This document shows, piece after piece, positions 47,901 through 61,500 of a stretch of DNA of 64,000 nucleotides. Source of the DNA: Phallusia mammillata (lineage: Eukaryota > Chordata > Ascidiacea > Phlebobranchia > Ascidiidae); the NCBI GenBank assembly GCA_003260075.1, contig QLIY01000296.1:80130-144129 (forward strand). The letters run 5' to 3'. Position numbers and translations under genes: made by a program. Numbering within the stretch: position 1 is the first letter of the stretch; each line of letters opens with the position of its first letter. The notes below the pieces were generated by a model. It was not told where the DNA came from. It did not search any database and worked only from the letters and a program-made list of their open reading frames with translations.

Positions 47901-50341
47901 CAATTGAATTCAAATAGAATAAACAAATATTTCACACCTTGTCACCAAGTTCACGGTAGCAAGCTGCACGCGCTGATAACACCGAGGAATCGTTCGCAAA
48001 ATGCTGATCTTCCACCATCTTGTCAAACATGCGAACAGCCTGCTTATTTTTACCAAGTTTTGCATAACAATTTGCAAGTTTAAACAAAGCATCTTTATTA
48101 CTAGGTTGTATGACAAGCAAAGCCCTGTAAAGGTCTGCACAAGCCCGTATATTGTCCATCTTCGTGACAGTTTTAAACCTGTCTTCGGCCGACAATTTGC
48201 TGGCTGTTTTGTCCAGAAGAACATACAAATCAGCCAAGTCGTTGTTTTTCCCGCCAAAAAGCTCTTTAGCGATGCGAATTGCTACCTCGTTTTCATTGTC
48301 CAGGAAAAATAGCTCATTGTCTGCATTTGAGAAAGAGTTTTTGCGAATTGTTGCGTCATTTGTGGCATTTAGCCCTGCAGTTATGTCAGTAATAGCCTGA
48401 TCGACATGTTGTTTTGCAATATAGCAGGCCCCTCTTCGCAACAATGCCTCAGTTAGCTTGGCTGCGTCAGGTTTTACATCCAAATGGAGTACGTCCAGTG
48501 TCTCATTGAGCATTGTGATTGCACGATCTGTTTTATGCATTGATTTAAGCCTCCCGACGAAAGTCATTTGCAAAGCAAAATCGTTGGGTTCAAAGGTAAG
48601 TAAAAATCTGAAACCAAAATAATAATAAAAAAAACTAAATATTAGGACTGCATATTTTGTGAAACTCAAAAACTTATTATAAGTACAAAGGCGGTCAAAC
48701 CTTTACAAAAACATAATTAAATGATACGTTGCAACATTTTACCTGCAGCAGTCAATGGTAAGTGCAAGCCACTGTTTATGCGCTTTAGCGTCGGTTAGTG
48801 GCGGGTGTTTGGAGTAAACGCATGTCCTCATCAACGTCATTACGCTTTTCATATACTCGTTTTGCTTGTTTCGGACCACCTGGTGAAGAAAAGAGACACA
48901 TTGAAAGCCTATTTTCCGGATTTCCCTACGTTTGTTAATAAATTCGTTAATTTAGGTGGACGGTTGCTATGATGTTGTGACGTGCCTAAAGGTTCGTTTG
49001 ACTTTTAGTGCTCAGGTTCAGTGGTGTATATCAGGAAACTGACTACAGTAATCCGGTGTAAGCATGTCATGTACGATAAACATTTACGTTTGATTACAGT
49101 TACGTTTATTTTACCTGCAAAGTAACATCTTTGTCTTTAAGGTAGGCTCGCAGGTAGTCAGCAATGGCTTCTTTTTCCTGATCACCCAGCAAGGTACGCG
49201 CCAACCCACGTTGTAATAAAATTGGGGCTGTTTCTTGGGGGTATTGTTTCAGGATGGCTGTGCAGCTATCGATAACCTACAATTTGTAAAATTTTTAGGC
49301 TTATTTAATAACAGTAACGCAGCAATTATTATTTTTTATCTCTACATAATAGAGCATGACTGTTTCGCACATTAAACTTTGCTCTAGTTGCATCTGTTTC
49401 GGTTTAGTGGGTATGGCTACACTGTGCGTTTCTACAAACCTGCTGATATCGCTTTTCCCGCAGCAAGGAGTCAACTTGAGCGAAACATGTCGTAACGGCC
49501 TCCGGCTCAAGAAAGAAAATAAATTCCCAGATTTGGTCGGGTGTTGCCATCACACCGAGTTTGGACCTTCAAAAATCACATTAACTATAATGCTGTTTAA
49601 ACTTTAAAGTGATAATTTGCGTATTTTTGTTGACTGTAAAACCAGCAAAGTCGCACAGTCAATTAACTCCGTTTACATCAAAACATGTTTGTGCTGAATC
49701 ATATACATAAATAGTCTCAAAATTGGAAATCCTAGATTAACTGGAAGTTTCTGAATTGTATTTTCTGAATCCAAGTATACAAATCCGCCGTGCGTGTTTA
49801 ATGACACAACAACAATGGTATTGGGGAAATCGACAGGCACTCAGACACGATTTTATTCCGTCCCTCGTTCAAAAGATGTCTAGTATCGAGTTACGACCAC
49901 CTTTAATCGCTTGACTGAAGACAACACGACGTCTACATTACTGCAACTTGTGATGGAAAGCTATTTTAACCCGCAAATGCATTGTTGGATATTTCATTTC
50001 AGGCGTCTTTGGCTGTTAAACAGCTCTGGTGCTTTCTCGATGTCCCTGTTTTATCATTGCGAATTCAGAAACGAACGCCTTTTTTTATCCCTTGGAATTC
50101 TTTAAATATTCAGGAGTGTATAGCTCACACTTTTAAAATGATTGTCCATCCAGTTAAAACAAAAAACGTTTCTTCAAAAGTCTCAACAATAGAGGAAATG
50201 TCTCTATTTTGATTTAAATGTCCTAATTTCAATCACGGTAGTGTGTACTAACTTGTCACTTTTTGCTTCATCCTTTGGTTTTAACCACTCTTGCAGAATT
50301 TCGGCAAGTTCTAGAGACTGTTTCGGCGCCAGAGACGCCAT
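39037..50341 (-). CDS. Large tetratricopeptide-repeat (TPR) protein
   Basis: Scaffold protein of stacked TPR helix pairs, presumably cytoplasmic; partner unknown. Exons (minus): 50341-50253, 49566-49440, 49276-49115, 48879-48743, 48607-47938, 47718-47593, 47480-47342, 47177-46966, 46830-46741, 46523-46319, (45968-45777), 44888-44779, 43835-43658, 43303-43213, 42744-42676, 42603-42367, 42146-41807, 41472-41258, 40902-40751, 40364-40215, 39250-39037. Start MASLAPKQSLELAEIL. TPR signatures include ALFKLANCYAKLGKNKQAV, FDEALRHLHVVMELNPND, EGKYSEARDAYSLSLLAD, ASIYLMEGKEFQACRDY and YERHNFQECHDLCEVALS. A low-complexity Ser/Thr-rich stretch lies in exons 15-16. The bracketed 192-nt exon is phase-symmetric, so with or without it the frame holds (about 1,281 or 1,217 aa). 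Exon 16 is split by a 60-G run (41928-41987); counting just one of these bases restores the frame. The 69-nt exon has a weak acceptor. The whole protein is not one I can name with confidence; TTC34-like is a guess. Confidence 0.85.
41928..41987. repeat. 60-nt G run inside a TPR coding exon
   Basis: On the coding strand ...TYDDV is followed by the run, then SAMEKAEILHKAMVLGR. Upstream and downstream frames and splice phases agree only if the run stands for a single base (or any number 1 modulo 3). A real 20-residue proline tract would shift the frame at its present length. Confidence 0.85.
44352..44702. mobile_element. hAT-type MITE, TIR CAGGGGTGGGCAACCT
   Basis: Left end CAGGGGTGGGCAACCTGCGG, right end AGGTTGCTCACCCCTG. 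Flanking octamers TCTTGAGG (44344-44351) and TCTTAAGG (44703-44710) match at 7 of 8. Interior gcggcccgc palindromes are typical. The n near 44671 separates two copies of the right terminus (ccctacagtaacaaaggttg), another overlap join. It lies in a TPR intron. Confidence 0.88.
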
Positions 50342-51948
<1,607 letters not shown>

Positions 51949-53339
51949 TCAGACTCTTCTGTCACCGACCTTAAATGTTGTAACCATCGGCGAGCCATCA
52001 AAACCAACTGATACACTACCCTGAAATACAGCTGCATTTTGAACACACGTTTGTCCTACCTTGTTTACACAAGCCGCAAAGTTATCTCCTGTGCGTGTGG
52101 ATACATATAGGAAATCAAAAACTGGGGGCTGGCCTGCCTTTGTACTCGCAGGTCGATGGCAATATCCCGTGTACGAACACGTGCTACATTGTAACGCGAT
52201 TCGGTGCTGTTTTGTTTTGCGTGTTACGGGCGAATTGTCAGTGCTTTGTTTCCCCACCAAATATGTGTTACCCTCTCGGAATTAGTACACAATACGGGGG
52301 GTCAGTTTAGACACGTCATCATATCCCGCTGCGAATATTTTACGAATTTGCTCTTCATGTGTTTTGGCACTAACTGTCTTCAACAAAACCTATTGGTTGA
52401 AAGTGTTTTACTGGGGCAGGTATTTAAGGAATTCGTCTATTCGACGGCCACATTCCAAGTCGTAACATCGAGAGAGATAATTGTCAAACACAATTATGAC
52501 GACACTGAAACGAAACAACTCAAAAAATGTTGGTTAAGATGCGTCAAAGTTTGCACATAACATGCTACAAAATAAACTTCGGTTTTGAGAGCAGTTGTTT
52601 AAAATATTTTTTTTTTGGCAATTAGTATGTGTTTAGACTTGAATGCAAATTGTTTAGAATTATTTAAGACACTTAGAACATTATTTCATAAACACAAAAA
52701 TGTGAACATAAACTAGTAAAATTCCACTTTAAAATAAACAGAAATGGCAAATTCGGACACCAGTAGGGAATATGCACATCCCTTTTCAAGTATCAAATCG
52801 CAAGTGAACTAAATCTACCATAAACTCCCATGAAGTTACAAGCCCAAAGTTGTACGCAACTTCTAAACACATGGTGTATGCTCACACATAAATGCTCTTA
52901 TTGGTTGCCTGCATACATGCTAAAACGTTACTTGCTTTTCTTTCGTAAAAATTGACCGCCCTGCCGAGCAAATTTTGACCTAACTGATATTTGCTTACTG
53001 AAAGTTATAATTATACGTTTCAAAACTGTGATAAATAGTAGACCTACCAGATAAGCTACGGTTAAACACTACCTATAATTCGGCAACAGCCGGTGCACTT
53101 GATGTAGCCTGCAGATTGGCCTCAAGTCAAGCACTTTAGCTAGACAAGCCGCCATTCAAGCCTGACCAGCGAAAAACAAAGGCCAGTGAAATCCGAAGCC
53201 GAAATCTGAAGTTAGTGACGACCCTCGACGTAAAAAGTAACAACAGGAGATCAGAGTTGAGCGAATGCGAGATTTTAATTGCGACTTTACCTCGTGCTTT
53301 GCGATCCTTTTGTCTGACAGATAGGGCAGTCTGAAACAT
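51949..53339 (-). CDS. Weak candidate for a small Cys-containing gene
   Basis: Minus-strand pieces: ATG exon 53339-53291 (MFQTALSVRQKDRKAR), joining in phase to 53108-53073 (YIKCTGCCRII); an open block 52504-52412 (FDNYLSRCYDLECGRR) whose phase does not fit the previous piece; and a 3' open frame of about 100 codons ending at 51949 (CSTCSYTGYCHRP ... FKVGDRRV). The blocks are richer in GC than their flanks and cysteine-bearing, but the chain is incomplete. No family recognised; possibly several unrelated pieces or no gene. Confidence 0.22.
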
Positions 53340-54461
53340 AGCTATTCAGGTATGGGTCTTTAAAAATGTGGCCAATGCGACAACTGTTCTTCGTTTAACG
53401 AAAACATTAGCGACCAAATGTTTTTGTTTCATAAGCAGCGTAAACCCTAAACTTGTTTTTATTGTTAGCAAATTTGTGCTAATTCATGATGCAATAAAAC
53501 TTGTCAAAACGTTGGTTAATAACTGTACTGCTATAGTAAAACTACAAGTTAAACTTGGACATAAGCACAAAACTGATCACTGGTTTCAATACACTAAACT
53601 ACAATGCAAATTTCTGATCGAGCTGGCAAAAAAGGCGTCTATCGTTCCGTGGGAAAATAGTAGTGGAGGAATTGGATAGTTGTGGTGTTTGATAAGTGAC
53701 ATTGTGGTACAGCGTTACAGCGAATCAACCTGCTTTGGCTACAACTGAGATCTAAAATTCCACTGCCGACTTGCCATGTAGTCCCTGTTAAGTGTTGGCG
53801 TTTAATTTGATGATGCTTCTCTGACGCTTCGATAAAAGTACAACTCTTGTTTATTTATTTAGCCGAATTGACGAATGCAATTTTATATTGAAGAATTTAA
53901 AGCTAAAAACGCATTTATATTCCTTTAATTTTGCGCGAATATATTTCATTTATGCCAGAAAGTTTTTTTTGTCAAACAGTTATTTTGAATTCCATGACCA
54001 TCAGTAGATATTGTAACAACATACATTGTTTCATAAAGCGGGCGCTTTTTTATTTGCAGACAAAATATATAAAAGGTTGTGATGCTTTGAGTCGAATTCG
54101 CACATGCACACGGGAAAAAGTGGTTTAGGACAGTTACACTCAATGCTGATGAAAGAACTTTACAAACAGCGACAAGACTTTGCAAGAGACATACACAACA
54201 TCAAGCACACTACAGAATATACAGTTGCGCATAATTACAAGTAATTACAGCAAGTAATACTGAATCGGTAACGATTTCAAGAGCCGCAAGGGTTAGTACT
54301 GATATACATCGGTTATAAGTAAGCATGTGTATTTACAGTGGCGTATATGATTACATGTATGTATAAGCGGGGTTTGTAAATAATACATACGAAAACCGAC
54401 TTTGTCAAATAACAATAACACGCCATATATATTAGGTTTGGGTCGTTATGTTTGGTTAAAC
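53340..54461. other. Intergenic, no gene recognised
   Basis: A plus-strand open frame at 53368-53679 (103 codons) shows no domain and no splice context. CGTGGGAA occurs at 53648-53655. Confidence 0.4.
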
Positions 54462-54855
54462 CAGGGGTGCCCAACACGTGGCACGCAGAGCATTTGAAAA
54501 TGACACGCAAGCTTTTGCACATTCAGATGGTAAACATAAGGATTTGTCACGCAATTAAATTTGTTTCTACTGATTCTTCGTGGCCTTTATTCTAACTTCA
54601 GATAAGATTATATCAGTAGTAAAGTTACACAACCCGGTAGTTAATTTGTTCGTTTTTTAAAAACTTAAGCCCTGCTGCAAACTATTTGTATCTTGTGTAA
54701 TACTCAGAAACAAAAGGTTTCTGGAGTATCATTAATTGAGCCCGTACCGTTAAGACGTTTAAGAAATAGTTTGGAAAAAGTACCAAATTTGGCACGCGAG
54801 TATATTTGAAACTAAATTTGGCACGGCGGTTTGTTCGAGTTGGACACCCCTGCTG
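54462..54855. mobile_element. hAT-type MITE, TIR CAGGGGTGCCCAAC
   Basis: Left end CAGGGGTGCCCAACACGTGG; right end GAGTTGGACACCCCTG followed by CTG. The octamer GGTTAAAC occurs directly on the left (54454-54461) and at 54856-54863 on the right, giving an 8-bp target duplication if the element includes the last three bases. No coding capacity. Confidence 0.75.
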
Positions 54856-55184
54856 GGTTAAACGATTTATCATTCAGGAAAGGCACTTATCCTAACCCTA
54901 AATATTGTCCGATGCGACAAGAAATGTTTTGCGTTGTTGCAATTTTTTAGGCCATTGGACACATTTTGCGTTTTTGGTTTAAGTAATATGTGGTACAACT
55001 GGTGTAATGTTTCTGACACAAACGTAATTTGTAACGGTATATCGCTATGCGCTATAACTAATTGTTTTGAACACCACAAAGGAGGTTTTGGCACAGTTGA
55101 AATCTAAGTTTCTGACGCTACTTGACATAAAAGTCTTTATGTTAGTGTAAGTTATAACGCTATGTGCATGAACATTAAACATTT

Positions 55185-55500
55185 ATGCAAAATAGTGAAT
55201 TCGCTGCAATAAAATGTACTACTATGGAGTATAAAAACAAATACTATCACATTGTGGGTACAGAAAAAGAGAGAAAGGAAGAAACGGGGAAGAAACGTGC
55301 ACTGCACATAAACAGCAAAATAATCCTCAATTGCGCAACCAAGTATTGTTTCAGAATTCAAATTTACTGCAGGGGGGGGGGAGTAAAACAAGCGAAAATT
55401 TGTCTAGGAAGAAACGTGCACTGCACATAAACAGCAAAATATTCCTCAATTGCGCAACCAAGTATTGTTTCAGAATTCAAATTTACTGCAGTTTAAATAC
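55185..55500. repeat. Assembly-type duplication around a G run, downstream of PLOD
   Basis: The ~95-bp phrase starting gaagaaacgtgcactgcaca (about 55288) is repeated after the G run at about 55373-55381 with one or two differences. Confidence 0.75.
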
Positions 55501-55585
55501 AAAAACAAGGAGAAAAATTGTACTCATCGAACAAACTAGTTACAGAAAAGCAACGCAACGACTGTTCACGACCACTGTATTTCAA

Positions 55586-58500
55586 TCAAGGGTCAACGAA
55601 AGACACGGCAATGTATCGAGTGCCCTTGGTTGTTTGTAAACCTTCATGGTAGTGCGTGAGACGGCCTGGGTGGATCAAGGCGTAACCCTTAGGAATCTGA
55701 GTTGCGGAGCAATTATAGCGCAAAAACCTGCAGCCTCCGCCCTGCACGAAAACATAAATTAGTTGTTTGAAAATATACAGTTATAAATATTTTGCGTTTT
55801 GGAGACACAGCATACCAAACTCCATCGGCAACATGCGATCCAGTTTTTTTCTGGGCTGCATACGTAGTTTTGTCGTCACTCGTCGTTTTTATTACCAAGT
55901 TTTAATGTAATGGAGTAACAGAATAAACGTATCGCATGTTCTGGATTTTTATCAGGTATTGTTTGTTAATCAATGTAACAATTGTTTGTATCGTGCAGCC
56001 CTCGAGTTACTTTGAAGTATAATTTAGGCCCATATATTACGCGTAAGTCATTTATTTTTTGGATTAGCAACTATATTAAACTTTTATTTTGGGGTTTTAA
56101 TGCCGCATCATGGATCCCACAACTTAATGTGTTGGATTATATCACTAAAAACATTTTTTTTTCATATGGTACCTTTAATGGTATAAACTTAATTTTCATA
56201 TGAGCGTTCCAAAAGTGATTCGCCAAAATAACTCGTCCTGTCAACCACACGAGTGAAAACAGTACGAGTTAATTTTATGTACGGGTAGCTGGTAATTGCT
56301 CATCAGTATTCAGGCACAAAACAATGATTTTGACATAAAAATCACAAAAGACGTAGAAAAAATGTTTTTCATATTGAATTCGTTTTGGATCATCAAAATA
56401 TAGAATATGGCTGCTATCGCGATACGCTATTTAGCAAAACATTAGCGTCAAGAAAAACGAAAATGAGGCACATATTCAAAATTTCCGAATAGTTAAATTA
56501 CGCAGTTCGTTACTAAAACATAGTTTGTAACGTATGACGTTTATAAATTGCAGGTATTCAACAAACAATTGGTTTTACCTCATAGTCCTGTCCATGGGTG
56601 TTGAGGGCCACGTTCATTGTCCAGGTGCTTGAATCGTGGTGTGGACGCAAAAACGGTTGCTCACTGGGTTTGTACCGAACCACAAACATCATAATCGAGT
56701 GGGCCTGCAAAATAATGACAGAATTAGCTGCTCTGTAGTCGTCAATTTTTTAAAGATTCTCTGACTGTGAATGTTCTTTGGCTGTGAGTGTTTCTCTTTA
56801 ACTGTATAAGCCGTTGTTGCAGATTTTGCACTTCATCAACTACATAAATTGACAAAGGAAATGTGCCTTTTCTACTTGGTACATGTGTAAAGGTTCGTTT
56901 TAGGGGGGGGGGAATAAAGATTCTTTGACTGTGAATGTTCTTTGGATGTGAGTGTTTCTCTTTAACTGTATAAACTATAAACTATGCCAAGGAAATGTGC
57001 CTTTTCTACTTGGTACATGTGTAAAGGTTCGTTTTAGGCTTATTTTACACATTGCGCTGGTAATAACAACGGCGATCGTTTTTACGTATGCATTTTTCTT
57101 GTACCTTTCTGGTAATTTTGTTCATAGATCAAAAAATAAATCTTATTTCAAATTTGCCCCAAAGCTTTAAAACCTTTGGACAAAATACACAAACATAACA
57201 AACTTATTACCTTTGAGTCGTAGCCGGGATAAACTTTTTGTACGACTTTAAGTGGATAGGTGGCCAACAAATGCAGCCACTGTTTTTCGTAACCGACTTG
57301 GTTCATATGGATGTCGATGGTTGGTACATTTTCGTATCCACCAGTTAATCTTTCGTCCTAAACAACAGGGTAGAAGTGAAATCGAAAAACTAAAACTTTG
57401 CGGGCAAATTGTCCTACTTTTTAGTACAGTTTTCGTCAACTGGTTCGCAGTCATACAAAAACTCGTTTTTAGTTCAATAACTTGTAACTTGGTAACGTTT
57501 TAAAACGTTGATAACGTTGAAAAGTGCAGCATGTTGGACGAATGTTTGTTCAGTACAGAGTTGTAAGTCAGGCCAAGTTCGGGCTTAGGTTTCTTAAAAA
57601 AAAACGGGCCTGATTCGGGACTGACTTTACAGTCTGTTTCAGTATTTTTTTAAATAAATTTTACTAGCTATAGTTGCTGGACCTGACCTAATGTCAAACA
57701 GCCCTAAAACGCCTTGTTGGGGGGGGGGACTATTATTGTCTATTGCGTTTGCGATTTAACATAGTTTCCACTTAACTTGGGCATTGGAATCAAGCTACGC
57801 ACGCACTAAATCATAACATGCGATTAACCGGTGTGCAATTATTTCGTAAATATGTATATTATTGAACGCAGCTGCTTAAACGTATTATGATTTTCATTCA
57901 GTCACTGGCCTTCAAGCTTCATTTTCCCTTTAAACAATTCCCAATTTTAATGAAATTGGCGCATGTATAAGTTTAAGTAGATTTACCTCATTGTTTCCGG
58001 TCGACCATTTTCCATGAAACTCCATGAGCTCAACAATAGCGTCCGCCATTGCTGGTGTGAAGAGCGGAAACATATACACGTCAGGGCAAGGTTGAGTGAC
58101 TTTCGTTTCACTTAACGTTGCGTTCCAGAATCCAGGGTGAATGTATTTGTCTTCCCAATCCTGTGGCCAATTTAAATGTGCTTTTAAGTTTTAATTCAAA
58201 TTGAAGTATTTCATGCCCAAAATAGGATTTCTGTGTTTTTGCATTGTTTAAGGTTTTGGTTAGGTTTTATAAATTAAATCAATAATGGTCCATTTGTTTC
58301 AAATTTTTGGTTAGAGAATCAGCGTTGAATACGTGATGTTTAGAATAAGTTCAAGCTATCGGCCTCATTGCTAGCCCATTGGATGATTTTTTTAGACTTG
58401 GTGGAACTGGGTTGGAGTAGTGTATGTAGTTTTTTTTTGCTAAGCGAAACACCAGATGCTATAAAACCAAAAACCTTGCACAAGGCAGGTACACAACTTT

Positions 58501-61500
58501 GCAGTTTTGTAAGTAAAGCCTTTGTGATGTCTTTTAAAAAGTAACAGACATCGATGATTTTATTACGGCATTAGTACCAAAATGCCATTTAGTGGATTTG
58601 AATTTGAGTCAAAATTAAAATTTATTTAATGTGAAGAATTAAGCTCTTGTTGGGAAACTTTTCAAATTATGGTTCAAAAAGAGAAAATGTGTCTTTGATT
58701 GGGGTCTTACAAACATAAAATGTCTTAGTTGTTGACTTGACAATAAAACATTCCTACCTTTGCATTGGCTTTGATCTGCCAGGGGGGGGGGTCTTTTCAA
58801 ATTATGGTTCAAAAAGAGAAAATGTGTCTTTGATTAGGGTCTTACAAACATAAAATGTCTTAGTTGTGGACTTGACAATAAAACATTCCTACCTTTGCAT
58901 TGGCTTTGATCTGCCATAAATCAGGATGCACTTCTGAGTCCACCTTCAAATCTGGAACCACCAGATGCCCAAACTCATACTCATTGCTTAAGTAGATGAA
59001 GACTCCCTGAAAAAGAAACACATCAGTTCATTTCTAGTTAAATTGTAAGCGGAAAGATTTTTTAGTCAAATGTTTCAAATTCTATGCATGCATTTTGTGT
59101 GCTTGTACAAATACAAGCCAATATTGCATTTACAACTGTTTGCTTTGTAACAGTTTACACAATAACGTCAACTTACATTCCCCCTTTCAAATTGTTTTCA
59201 TCATTTCAATAAACAAACTAGAAGGGTGGCTTAGCACATATTGCCCTTGAATATACAGTATAACCTAATTTAAAACATTTATATATTCCCTACACTTATT
59301 TTATACTGGGTCCCATATCACCCACTATTTTATAACCTTAGTTGTTTCTGCAGGACTCATGGGTCCCCACACATGCAAAGTTGTAAATAATCCATTTCAA
59401 CAGATAACTATGTGACAGTTTGGTTTTGTAAGGCCAAACACAGTGATTGGTACTGTGCATAAATAAACATGCTACATGAAGTACAAACTATCCAATTTTT
59501 ATTCCATTCATACATTTTTAAAAGCTTTTCTATGTTATGTTCTATCTGAAAAAAGGAGTAAATAGTAAAAAATAGGCTAAAACACAACAATCAGCTTCTA
59601 TTACTGTCAAATTGCACAAGCTGTCCTAATATCATTCAACTTTTAGGGGCTAGAGGGATAAACATTGGGTCGACAGGGCTGAACATAAAAATCAACAACT
59701 ATAAATAGCACACTCTATAACAGGGGCGGGCAACCTACGGCAACTTTTAAGCGGCCCGCGACTCGTATTTTATTTTAATCGGCCGGACGAAATGTATGTA
59801 TTAAAGCCCATTGTTATACCAAAGGGTTGTTACATTAAATGTTGATAGTTATTCGTTTATTACTAAGAAGAGGCATTGTTACATACACAGATAAAATCAT
59901 TGCGTTTTTGACTTTGCCTAGCACTGCTATGTTGTTGCATGATCATCGTTGCGGGGGGGGGGGGAGCTGTCCAAATTTCATCCAATGTCGACATTGTTTA
60001 AAAAAAATCATCCTTTTTAGGGGGCTAGAGAGGTAAATATTGGGACTACAGGGTTAAACACAACAATTGACACCTATAAATGATAAACTTTACAAGCTGT
60101 CCAAATTTCATTTAATTCTGACACTGTTTAAAAACTCACCCATTTTACGGGGTTAGTGGGGTAACTGATGAGTTTTAACACCCAAAAGTACAAAATATGA
60201 GGGGGGGGGGCTGACACCGTTTAAAAACTCACCCATTTTACAGGATTAGTGGGGTAACTGATGAGTTTTAACACCCAAAAGTACAAAATATGAAACCACA
60301 ATGACCCAATCAATAGTCATGTAAAATTTTATCCAAATCGGACAATGTTTAAAATTCTAACCACTAGGACCCATAATTATTTCCAATAGAATGTGAATTT
60401 ACCTCGTTACGTAAATGAGAGCATAAAGCCATGTCAGGGTCGAGATCTCCGTCACTAAAAGGTTTACCGACTTCGTCTATTAGTTGGTGCAAAACTTCAA
60501 CTTTTATAAGATAAACTGAGTTCATAAAAGGTATGTTCCAAATGCCCCTGTAAATAAAAACATCTTTGTAAGTTTTACAACAGTTAGGTTCCAAAAACTT
60601 TTCAGAATGCAATATTTCAGAATTTTATTGGTAAAACATCAATTTTTTTGTGTGGAAATAAACATATATTCACACTATTTTTTGTTCTGCTGTAATGAAG
60701 AGAAAGTACAAACCCTAAAACATGTTCACTGTTAATAGGTAATGTAATGTGTGATGGTACCTTCGTTCCATGTTAACAATAGCAAGATAATCTTCTGATC
60801 GTGCATAGTAGCCATCAATGTTTAAAGCACCCCAGAAGTTGCTCCACAGTTTTCCAGGTCTTCTGACTAATGGAGCTATAACCTTAGGGCAAGAATAATG
60901 TTGTTCAGCATTATGAATTAGGTAGAACAAAAAGCTTAAACATGACAACTGGTTCATGGACAAATAATAACAGCGCATTACCTTTTTGTTCTTGGTAATG
61001 AGAAAGTTAAGTGTGTCAGGGTTGGTAAGCTGTACATCAGCATTTACGCTAAATTGGTAGTCACAATTGACAGCAAAGCAACGTTCTCTGAAAATATCAC
61101 AACAAAATTTCCAATGTATTATTCAATATTTACTCACACACACACAAGTGAATACTCAAAATTTATCCAAAAACAAGTCCACAAAACATACAACCCTAAG
61201 ATAGATATTTCACCCAAGAGGACACAGTTAAAAAGGTTTTCAAAAATGCTGTCTACATTTACAATGGATGACTTACATGGCCATTTGCCTGGCTTCCAAT
61301 TCAGAAACTTGTTCATGGGGAGCAACAACTTTTACTGAATTAAATTTCGATCTGTGCCGAAGAAGAAATTGGGCAACCACTCTTTCCAGTGTTTGTTCCT
61401 GCAAAATTAATCAAATTTCATAAAAAAATTTCTTTAACAGTACTAGTTAACACAGCTTGCTTTTAAACTGGTGTCCTGCACCTTTGAAAAAAACTACATA

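Noticed and set aside
53368-53679. 103-codon plus-strand open frame
   Set aside because: No domain, ordinary AT-rich composition and no convincing neighbouring exon.
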